Shown here: positions 24,766 to 32,800 of the stretch, piece after piece
Numbering within the stretch: the stretch's first letter is position 1
Layout: the number at the start of each line of letters is the position of its first letter
Assembly: GCA_017481495.1 (NCBI GenBank)
Contig: JAFUPC010000058.1
Span: 1 to 34,303 of the forward strand
From: Clostridia bacterium
Lineage (GTDB): Bacteria > Bacillota > Clostridia > Oscillospirales > CAG-272
Length of the DNA: 34,303 bases
Reading direction: 5' to 3'
Notes under the pieces: model-generated
Databases searched by the model: none
What the model was told of the DNA's origin: nothing
Seen by the model: only the letters and a program-made list of their open reading frames with translations
Program-made: the position numbers and the translations under genes

Positions 24766-27700
24766 TTATTTGTATTTTTTCAGAAGAATCCCGGTCAGCG
24801 CGCTGTCGATGAGCACATAATCATCCGACCAGGCATCCCCTCCTGTGACGAAATGTCCCGGACCGTAAGCACCGTGAATGGCGGGAACCAGGTGCAGAGG
24901 GCCGAACACGTTGCGGCGTGTTCCGACGACCGTGACACGGATGGTTTTCTTTGCCCGGACAACTTCCGTGACATCTGCTTCATAAGGATCCCAGCAGAGG
25001 CGGATCTCATCCATTCCGTCCGCTGTGATACGGACAAGGCTTCCGGTGAACGCTTCGGGTGAGAGCAGAATGCGCGCACCGTCGTCAGGATTCAGCATAT
25101 CCGCATACATTTCCGGCGTGAGCAGATACGTTACCTCACCCGTGTAGAACGGCAGGTTCGCGTTTTCCAGATTCTCGTTGGCAATGGTGGCGGGAAGCGT
25201 GGTCAGCGTGCGGGTATGACCGTCGATGCGGACACCGAAGTCACCGATGAGATACAACGCTTCCAGGTTCGTTGTACGCATAAAATCGCAGGTCAGCGTG
25301 ACAGTGTTTCTGCCTTTTTTCAAGGCGGACTTCGGAACGGGCATCTTCTTGAAGCAGTCGTCGATCCAAAAATCGTTGATGTCCGTGTTCGTGACTGGAA
25401 CACCGTTGACCGAATAATGCATCAACTCCGGACGTTCGCCGGCAAGAATGACATCATCTGCGGGAATCTCGTCGATGTCAAAGGTGTATTCGACCTCGAC
25501 CTTGCCGTAGACCTGCTTGTCGTGCAGTTTCGCATACCACGGCTGGAGCATTTCGCCGCCGCGGCGCTCGATGCCGACGGTGTCGCGCACCATCTGGTCG
25601 ATTTTCAGAATTTCCTTTTCCTCGCTCCATGCGCCGTCATTGAAACGGAACCGCGCGAAGTCCAGCACGCAGACGTTCGGCTCGTTCAATTCATACGCGA
25701 ACCGGCCGTGAATGCGCAGGGTATCGCCGGGTGTCATTGCGGCGGGAACGGGTGTAAGCGTTCCATCCTTTTCCGAGGTGAGAACGAATGCCGCAGTCCC
25801 GGCGGCGGGCAGGGAAGTGTGGATGGAGAGAACACCGTCCGCGTAGGTGCAGAGTCCGTCCGCATCCAGACGGGAACCGTCCTCAAAATTCCACTGTTCC
25901 ACGGAAAGCGGCACGGAAGACGCGATCTTCACATTGAGTGTGCCGCTGTCCGCTTCGCGGTTCGTGTTCAGAAGGACAAAGCCGGCGGTGCCGTCTTTGT
26001 AATTGCGCATCTGCACGAAAATGTCCTTTGCGGCGCTGCCAGATTCTCTGACAACGGAAACGGGATTCTGTGAGAACATCTTCACAGCGGAAACGAGGGC
26101 ATCCTCTTCAAACGGCACGCAGATGCAGGACTCATTTGCGAATGCCGCGGGCGCATCGTCTGCGCTGGCATTGATGTATGCCGGCAGGTCACCGGCGAAG
26201 ATAACCCGTCCGCCCATGTCGGTGAATGTTTTTAAGATGGCAAGTGTTGTCGGACGGATGGTCTCCATGCCGGTGATGACGACCACGCGGTAGGACTGGT
26301 TTCCGATGCACAGAAGCGGTGTTCCGTCCTCATCGCGGGAGAAGGTGTGATGCTGTTCCATCATCTGTTCATCGCCGTAGTCGAAGTCGATGTGGTTGTC
26401 GGTCAGCATATGGAATGTCTGCGCATAAATGCCTTCCAGTTTCTGAACATCGGAACCCGTCGGGGAGATCCAGTTTGCCCAGCCGAGATAGCTCTGCGAC
26501 CAGACGGATTCGATGGGATTGACGACCAGTACGTCGCAGATCGGCTTGCCCTCGGTCATGAACACACCGAACCGCGCGAAATAATCTTCCACCGTGCCGT
26601 AATAGGGATACCACGGGGACTGATGCAGAATACTCGCCGGATAGTCGCGCTTCGACTCGCCCTCCATCGTGTACCACGACAGATGCGGACACCGCAGGTT
26701 GATGCCGAACAGCGCCTGCCAGTCGCCGACCGCCTTGTGACCTTTCATCGACATCTGCCAGCCGGTACAGCCGTAAAGCTCGGAGAGCAGCCATTTCTTG
26801 CCGAGCTGTCTTGCGGAGGAGGAAAGTTGCTTTGCCGCCCAGTAGCACCGGTTGCCCTCGGAAAGAATGTCGATGCCGGGCGCGCCCATGTATTCGTAGA
26901 ATCGCTGAAGCGACCCCTGCGGCACGGACTGGTTCGTCAGCGAATCCTCGTGCAGAACGTGACCTGTGAACATGATGCCGTTTTCCTCGCACCAATCGTT
27001 GATGGGCTTTGCAAACCGTTCCAGAAACAGATTGTCCGCAAGGTCAAACCAGTCGTGCTTGACGGGCGCGAACCGGTCTCCCTCCGGTCTGTAAAACAGC
27101 TCCGGCAGAACTGCCTTTGCATCATAACCGTACCGCGCGGAAAACTCCTCAAACAGATCGTCCGTCCAGCACATCGCGCAGGAGATCACACCGTTTTCCT
27201 CGCGGCGGTTGTCCATTGCGTGACCGCGGTGCGGCTCATCGGTGAAAATGCCCTTGATGGATGTGCCGAGCCGCTCCCCACAGCGTTTTTTGTATTCTTC
27301 ATGGGTCAGTTCAATGAAACGGTCGGTCGCGCGGCGGCTCATCGTGTCGATGTAGGTCGTGCCGTTGTAGTTGGAATTGGGCGCATCGGGAACGATTTTG
27401 AAAGAAAGCGCCCGCCAGACACCGGGTTTAGCGGAGAATTCTTCTTTGTGCGCCGCGATGACATCGGAGAGGGATTCGCCCACTGGAACAGGGAAATAGC
27501 CCCACAGGTCGATGCCGTCCAGCTTTGCCGCGAAAACGGCGATCATGTCGTCGTCCCGGACAAAGGTTTCGGGTGCCTGCTCGTAAATATAGATGGATTT
27601 CATGCGGTACTGCGGGTCAACGGTGACTTTGCCGCCCGCACTGCCGGAGGGCCAGCGGTCCTCGTCGTACAGCCACGCTTCCATGCCGCGTTTTTCGCCT

Positions 27701-27927
27701 TCATCGGCGCCGGCGTTGATTAAGTCAAACCATTCGTCGCCGAGATATTCGGTAATCAGTCCCGCGCGGGAGTGCATGAAGTACCCGCCCAGTCCCATTT
27801 CCTGCATAACGCCGATCTGCCGCCGCACTTCGTCTTCCCGAAGCTCCCCGTTCCACGACCAGAAAGGCTTGGCGCGCCATTCTGCCCCGGGAGCGGTGAA
27901 AAGTTCGTATCTTTCTTGTTTGTTCAT
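24766..27927 (-). CDS. GH106-like glycoside hydrolase (alpha-L-rhamnosidase-related)
   Basis: The protein has 1053 residues with no signal peptide, so it is probably cytoplasmic. The N-terminal barrel has KPFWSWNGEL (20-29), GLGGYFMHSRAGL (45-57), WLYDEDRWPSGSAGG (85-99), IFTDEPHRGH (227-236, E231 a candidate acid) and LLSELYGCTGW (379-389, E382 a candidate). A middle GATase-like segment leads to C-terminal beta-sandwich domains, including a galactose-binding-like domain near the end. This order matches GH106 alpha-L-rhamnosidases and related unassigned proteins; actual substrate is not proven. AGAAAGGA precedes the ATG. Promoter at 27965-27993. It is convergent with a solute-binding protein, suggesting a glycan-use pair. 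Confidence 0.88.
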   Translation of the reverse strand: MNKQERYELFTAPGAEWRAKPFWSWNGELREDEVRRQIGVMQEMGLGGYFMHSRAGLITEYLGDEWFDLINAGADEGEKRGMEAWLYDEDRWPSGSAGGKVTVDPQYRMKSIYIYEQAPETFVRDDDMIAVFAAKLDGIDLWGYFPVPVGESLSDVIAAHKEEFSAKPGVWRALSFKIVPDAPNSNYNGTTYIDTMSRRATDRFIELTHEEYKKRCGERLGTSIKGIFTDEPHRGHAMDNRREENGVISCAMCWTDDLFEEFSARYGYDAKAVLPELFYRPEGDRFAPVKHDWFDLADNLFLERFAKPINDWCEENGIMFTGHVLHEDSLTNQSVPQGSLQRFYEYMGAPGIDILSEGNRCYWAAKQLSSSARQLGKKWLLSELYGCTGWQMSMKGHKAVGDWQALFGINLRCPHLSWYTMEGESKRDYPASILHQSPWYPYYGTVEDYFARFGVFMTEGKPICDVLVVNPIESVWSQSYLGWANWISPTGSDVQKLEGIYAQTFHMLTDNHIDFDYGDEQMMEQHHTFSRDEDGTPLLCIGNQSYRVVVITGMETIRPTTLAILKTFTDMGGRVIFAGDLPAYINASADDAPAAFANESCICVPFEEDALVSAVKMFSQNPVSVVRESGSAAKDIFVQMRNYKDGTAGFVLLNTNREADSGTLNVKIASSVPLSVEQWNFEDGSRLDADGLCTYADGVLSIHTSLPAAGTAAFVLTSEKDGTLTPVPAAMTPGDTLRIHGRFAYELNEPNVCVLDFARFRFNDGAWSEEKEILKIDQMVRDTVGIERRGGEMLQPWYAKLHDKQVYGKVEVEYTFDIDEIPADDVILAGERPELMHYSVNGVPVTNTDINDFWIDDCFKKMPVPKSALKKGRNTVTLTCDFMRTTNLEALYLIGDFGVRIDGHTRTLTTLPATIANENLENANLPFYTGEVTYLLTPEMYADMLNPDDGARILLSPEAFTGSLVRITADGMDEIRLCWDPYEADVTEVVRAKKTIRVTVVGTRRNVFGPLHLVPAIHGAYGPGHFVTGGDAWSDDYVLIDSALTGILLKKYK

Positions 27928-27964
27928 ATTTGGATATCCTTTCTTTGGGAATTCATCATATTAT

Positions 27965-27993
27965 ATTATACAACAGAATATTCCGTTTTTCAA
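27965..27993 (-). promoter_or_regulatory. Sigma-A promoter of the GH106-like gene
   Basis: Minus strand: TTGAAA (27988-27993), 17-bp spacer, TATAAT (27965-27970). Confidence 0.82.
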
Positions 27994-28057
27994 GTGGTTT
28001 CGGAAAATAAAAAGCGGAATGCACATGACGGTACATTCCGGTTTAGAGTGTGTAATA

Positions 28058-28228
28058 ATGATATATCGCTTTCGCGATATGATATATGGCATCCGCCATA
28101 TGATATAATATCCGGGGGATTGTAACTTTTTCATTCATCATCCGCGAAGCGGATATCATACCCGCATGGTATAAATCACCATCTCATCTTGCTGTGCAGG
28201 ATGACGGGCGAATGCCCGGATATCATTG
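28058..28228. repeat. Palindromic hairpin array B (ATGATAT linkers)
   Basis: Hairpins in order: ATATCGC/GCGATAT (28063-28080), ATATGGC/GCCATAT (28084-28101), ATCCGC/GCGGAT (28140-28154), ATACC/GGTAT (28158-28172), TCATCTTGC/GCAGGATGA (28184-28204) and CGGGC/GCCCG (28205-28218). Linkers read ATGATAT in the left half and the reverse complement ATATCAT in the right half, so the array is palindromic overall around 28120. It ends at the tRNA-Arg terminator. The interval 27994-28057 between it and the GH promoter shows nothing I recognise. Confidence 0.75.
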
Positions 28229-28230
28229 AA

Positions 28231-28256
28231 AAAAGCACTGGCAAAGCAGTGCTTTT
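28231..28256 (-). terminator. Intrinsic terminator of tRNA-Arg
   Basis: Stem AAAAGCACTG (28231-28240) with CAGTGCTTTT (28247-28256). On the minus strand it ends in T6, three bases after CCA. Confidence 0.9.
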
Positions 28257-28258
28257 CG

Positions 28259-28334
28259 TGGCGCGCCCTAGAGGATTCGAACCTCCGACCTACCGGTTCG
28301 TAGCCGGGCACTCTATCCGCTGAGCTAAGGGCGC
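28259..28334 (-). tRNA. tRNA-Arg (anticodon ACG)
   Basis: Cloverleaf on the minus strand: acceptor GCGCCCT/AGGGCGC, D-stem GCTC/GAGT, anticodon stem CCCGG/CCGGT (27-43 is a mismatch) with loop CTACGAA (anticodon ACG at 28299-28301), and T-stem GGAGG/CCTCT with loop TTCGAAT. Discriminator G and encoded CCA (28259-28261). A34 is normally converted to inosine in this tRNA, to read CGN codons. Confidence 0.95.
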
Positions 28335-28357
28335 ATAGTTGTCCTGAAACCTTATAT

Positions 28358-28386
28358 ATTATACCACGAAAAGAAAATTTTGTCAA
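28358..28386 (-). promoter_or_regulatory. Consensus sigma-A promoter of tRNA-Arg
   Basis: Minus strand: TTGACA (28381-28386), 17-bp spacer, TATAAT (28358-28363). Confidence 0.92.
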
Positions 28387-28421
28387 GTGGTTTTGCGAAA
28401 ATAATTATATTTTCCGGAATC

Positions 28422-28450
28422 TTGAAATTATGCGGTTTTTGTGATATAAT
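28422..28450 (+). promoter_or_regulatory. Sigma-A promoter of the 46-codon gene
   Basis: TTGAAA (28422-28427), 17-bp spacer, TATAAT (28445-28450), divergent from the tRNA-Arg promoter. Confidence 0.82.
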
Positions 28451-28470
28451 GATAGAAAGGTGGTGCCGAC

Positions 28471-28611
28471 ATGAGTCGTGTTGAATTGAAAGCCAGAGAT
28501 GAAATGACGGATGAAGAATTTCATGAGATGCTGATGAGAAGTTACAGGCAGGCGATGCGCGGAGAGGGAATGCCGCTTGATGAAGCATTTGAAAAAATGA
28601 AAAAAGATTGA
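28471..28611 (+). CDS. Small acidic/basic helical protein (46 aa), possibly antitoxin-like
   Basis: The gene reads ATG 28471 to TGA 28609-28611. The protein starts MSRVELKARDEMTDEEFHEM and continues with LMRSYRQAMRGEGMPLDEAF and EKMKKD. It is charged and helical, with no signal peptide. It has its own promoter, a GAAAGGTGG ribosome site 8 bases upstream, and its own terminator, so it is clearly an expressed monocistronic unit. The pattern 'E-F-x-x-M-L...G-E-G-x-P-L-D-E-A-F' recalls C-terminal tails of RelB/DinJ-type antitoxins, but there is no DNA-binding part and no toxin gene nearby, so function is unknown. Confidence 0.75.
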   Translation: MSRVELKARDEMTDEEFHEMLMRSYRQAMRGEGMPLDEAFEKMKKD

Positions 28612-28640
28612 TTACGGACAGAACCCAATAACGCTTGAAA

Positions 28641-28665
28641 GGATGCCACCCCGGCATCCTTTTTC
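28641..28665 (+). terminator. Intrinsic terminator of the 46-codon gene
   Basis: Stem GGATGCC (28641-28647) with GGCATCC (28653-28659), then T6. Confidence 0.9.
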
Positions 28666-28747
28666 CATATTTTCTCAAATTCTCTCAATCTCCGCCGAAA
28701 TCCCCCAAAATATTCATCAAAATCTTCCGGAAATTTCAAAATACAAC

Positions 28748-28776
28748 TTGACATCAAATACGGTTTGTGATATAAT
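28748..28776 (+). promoter_or_regulatory. Consensus sigma-A promoter of the surface-protein operon
   Basis: Perfect TTGACA (28748-28753) and TATAAT (28771-28776) with a 17-bp spacer. An 85-base leader follows. Confidence 0.9.
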
Positions 28777-28860
28777 AATATCGAATGTAAATCGTCACAC
28801 ACGGGCGAGGTATATTCATTGCGAAGATCAAATTTTTCATAAAAGAAAGGGAGGAACGCG

Positions 28861-29823
28861 ATGCCGGGAGACAACCGAAGACACAGGCGGAGACGTTCCG
28901 CGCGATGTGCAAGGGTAATACGGTTTGCGGCCGGTATGCTGACGGCGGCGATGGTATTGCTTGCGTGCAGAGCGACGGACGCGCCGCCGGGGGACGGAGA
29001 CCTGACCGGAGGAGGACAGACCGCCGGTACGCAGAGCGTTTCCGCCCCGCCCGGAACATCAATGACAGATGCAATTCCGGGAGAAGCGACGTCGGAGACC
29101 GAGGCCGTCACATCGGGACAGGATGCGACGGAAACCGCTGTTTCCGAGGAGGAAATGACATTATCGTCGGGAATGAAAGACGGGGAAACGCAGGAGAGTG
29201 GACAGACTGCCGGCAGCGGCGGTTCTCCTGTGATTCCGGACACCACAGATGCCACGGGCGCATTGGCGGCGGGAGAAATCGTGTGCGAGGACTTCGGGCT
29301 GTATACGGGGCAGTATGTGGAGGACGGCAGTGATGCGGCGGTGACGGGCGTCATCGCGGTGCTGCTTGCCAACAATTCCGGGAAATACCTCGACTTGGCG
29401 ACCGTGTCGGTGGATATCGACGGGGAGACGGCGGTATTTGTCGCAACGGGAATGCCCGCAGGCACGCGCGCGTGGGTGATGGAGTCATCGCAGATGACCC
29501 CCGAAAACCCGCAGAGCATCAAGGTGCTCGACTGCGTGACCGCATACCGCGATACCGTCACGGACGGCGATGCGGCTGCGGACAGGGTCCGATTCACGTT
29601 TGATGCGGAAACGGCGACGCTGACTGCGGAAAACGTGTCCCCGGAGATAATGGAGGGCGTGTTTGTCTGTTATAAAACAGTACACACGGACGGAAATTAT
29701 CTCGGCGGGATTACGTATCGGGTGGATTTCGGTGAAATCGCGCCCGGCGAGACAATCAGCTCCACGGCAGGGCATTTTTCGGAGGAGACTTCGGAAATCG
29801 TCCGCGTCGGATGGAGCAGTTAA
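28861..29823 (+). CDS. Predicted lipoprotein of unknown function
   Basis: The protein has 320 residues. An Arg-rich N-terminus and hydrophobic segment end in LLAC (C36), a plausible lipobox, followed by a long Gly/Thr/Ser/Glu linker (about 37-135). The C-terminal 185 residues form a beta-rich domain (VTGVIAVLLANNSGKYLDLA, then FVATGMPAGTRAWVMESSQM, ending GETISSTAGHFSEETSEI) that resembles extracellular FxLYD-like domains, though I cannot name it firmly. Exported and membrane-anchored. GGGAGG precedes the ATG. The giant fibro-slime gene follows by 32 bp, so the two are probably cotranscribed. Sampled GC is high (37 of 60 at 29041-29100), in contrast to the next gene. Confidence 0.8.
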   Translation: MPGDNRRHRRRRSARCARVIRFAAGMLTAAMVLLACRATDAPPGDGDLTGGGQTAGTQSVSAPPGTSMTDAIPGEATSETEAVTSGQDATETAVSEEEMTLSSGMKDGETQESGQTAGSGGSPVIPDTTDATGALAAGEIVCEDFGLYTGQYVEDGSDAAVTGVIAVLLANNSGKYLDLATVSVDIDGETAVFVATGMPAGTRAWVMESSQMTPENPQSIKVLDCVTAYRDTVTDGDAAADRVRFTFDAETATLTAENVSPEIMEGVFVCYKTVHTDGNYLGGITYRVDFGEIAPGETISSTAGHFSEETSEIVRVGWSS

Positions 29824-29855
29824 ATTGTTAATCCAACACAAGGAGGATATAAACA

Positions 29856-32800
29856 ATGAAAATAAGAAACAAGAGCAAGCGCGTTCTGTCGATGTTTCTT
29901 GTTCTGGCAATGGTTATGACCATGCTGCCGCTGACGGTTTCGGCGGCTACAGTGGGGACACTGGAAGCAGGCGAAACAGGTTTAGACACCGATATTAATA
30001 CCGAAGATACTATTAGTTTACCTATTAAGATATATGATTATCTGAATGATGGTATGCTTTTTGAATATGCTGAAACGCAGGGGTCAGCAAATGTTAATCA
30101 ATGGATGAGAGCGGAAAATGTATCAAAACCGACATTCACCATTGGCGTAGATTACACATTGGGAAAAACATCGTATAGTGGTGTAAAGTGGGCTGGTCGT
30201 TCTTATACAAGTGGTTCGGCTACCGTTGGTAATACGGCAAGTTTGACATATTTAAACTGGAATAGAACGACGGCTGCATGCGCAGTTGATTTTAGTATAG
30301 ATGGGACAAGCAGTTCGTCATATGCCAAAGATAGTATGCAATATATGGTTTTGGTCTATCGTTCCAATGGCGGTAGTAATGGGGAGACTGCTGGCGTATA
30401 TGTAAACGCAGATAACTCAACCGATGGTGGTGTCGGAGGCAAATTCTATACTACATTTGAATACGATAACCGAAAAACTTCGTGGAAATATGTAGTTGTA
30501 GATTTATCTTCAATGTCTGGATGGAAAGACATTAATAAAATTTATGGTGTTTATCCTTATTTCCCTAATATTTCTTCCATCGGTATTGCTTATATCGCGT
30601 TCTTTTCTTCGAATACAGCGGCATGCGAGTTTGGAGCATCCGCACTTGAATATACAGGTGAAACATATCATTATACCGGTGATAACCGTGCATTTGGTTT
30701 GTTGAGATATTCCAGAACTACGGCGTATGGATCAAATACAACTGATGATAATATCGGTACTGCGAAAAGTTCTGCCGGTATCCATATGTTAAATTCCTAT
30801 GGTGATGTTGGTGAGATTGATGTATCGACATATGATTTCGGTTATGATTATAAATTACAGGGAACGTTCGGTGCATTAGGTATTGCAACAGCAGGTATGC
30901 TTGAGTGTGAACTCAAGAATGGTTTACCTTATTACAAACAGGCAACAATAGAATATGTCGCGGAAATATTGCAAGGTGCTTTGACTATTCCCGAAATTGA
31001 TTCTTCTACCGGATATAAAAACTATCAGTTCGTAAAAGGCACGGCAGATGACAGGTACGGCAATATTGATTTGGCACAATGGCTCAGAAATCACTGTGCA
31101 TCCTTGGGTACATATAGTGCAACATCCAAAAAATCACTTATTGGAACATGGGATACAGTGCGTGATAATATAACCACATATATGGATGCCGCTTACTTTT
31201 TACTGAATAATATATTTGTCGATAACTCATATAATGATGTTATGGATGATTATGATTATTTGGTTTTAAGTTCTGCAACCGATTCTGACGGTAAAAAAGT
31301 CTATATTTTTGATGGCGGTTTTGCGACAAGTGCAACACCTGCAAGTGCAACTTCGGCAGTTGTTTATGATGAAGATGAAAACACAATTCAAAATTCATCT
31401 GCTGCCGGAAAAACAATGTATTATTACGAAGAAGATAACAGTAATACGACTACATACTATCCGTTATTGCCAATCGTTAATGAGAAAGGGAATAATACGA
31501 ATGGTGTTACGGAAAGTCCGTATTTTCTTGACCCCGGTGTTACAAGCACGACTTCCGGTGGCAATACTTATGTGAATCGAAATTATAACTACGCCATTGC
31601 TTCCGAGGGTGAATTTGTTTATCATGCAGATGATGAATTATTTTTCACATTTGAGGGTTATGATGACGTTTATCTGTTCATTGATGGTAAACTTGTCCTT
31701 GATATTGGTGGTGCGCATTCAATTACGAATGTCACGATGAATGTCAATGATTATGCAGACATTTTGGGATTGGTAGATGGCGACACTTATGCATTTAACT
31801 TCTACTATATGGAACGTCACGGTGTCGGTGCGAATATGTGCATTGAGACCAATATCCGAGTGACAGACCCTACGATGAATGTAGAGAAAACTGCATATGT
31901 TGACGGAACGCAGATTGATTTCGGTAGTGTCGTAAACAAGGATGGTGTTGTTGAATATGGATTCAGCCTTACCAACAAAAGTGAGGTAAACCTTTACAAT
32001 TACACATTCACAGATAACGATATTGGTGTCGTAATCGGTTATGATAACGGTTTGAAAATTACCGGTTCCAATGTGTGTGACACAAGCGGCGGAACTTTGG
32101 AAGTAACCGATTTGAAAGCCGTTGTAACTGATAATAACGGAAATGAGACTTACTACACATTCTCTGATTCTACGCAATTGAAGCAGTTTTTGACAGACTT
32201 GACCGGAGCAACGCAGGTTTCCCGGGAAAGCACGGAAGAACTGCATGGTCTGGCGAATGGTTGGACAATTCAGATTCGCGGTATTGGTTATAAACTGACC
32301 AAAGCACAACAGGACAAAGGCGTATTCAATAATATTGTGTATGCTACTGCAACCAACTCTAACGGAAGTAAAAAACTTCAAGGTCAGGACAATATGCGAG
32401 TATTTGTTCCCGCTGATCCGATGTATTATCAGTGGGCAAATCATAAGCTTGAAATCCCTGTCGAAAAATTGGTTGAAGATGTCAATGCTGCGGCAAATCA
32501 AGAAAACAATTTCTTGTATGGTACATCTGGTTTGACATCTGATAATGTTAAAAAAATTGAAATCACGACCAGAAACGGTTACGCAACAACGAACGAAAAT
32601 GTTATTATTGGTGGAACATCGGCAACCAGCAATATTACAGTCAATTATAAAGTAACCGGTTCCCATGTGTTTTATTTGAAACTTACCTATGGCAGTAGTT
32701 CCCAGACTGTTGTCGTTCCCGTTCTTGTCAACGTCACCGATGTTGCAGACAGCGTGTATGTCCTTGACTACGGTTTAAGTGTTGATTTGACGGCAGGCGG

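Noticed and set aside
28542..29597. 351-codon minus-strand frame rich in Ser/Val/Pro
   Set aside because: It overlaps the 46-codon gene, a terminator, a promoter and the lipoprotein gene; low-complexity shadow of a Thr/Glu linker.
31719..32666. Long minus-strand reading frame, apparently 315 codons
   Set aside because: It lies opposite the continuous fibro-slime frame, has Cys/Ile-rich sequence without a recognisable family, and arises from codon bias of the plus-strand gene. The same applies to 32775-34028.
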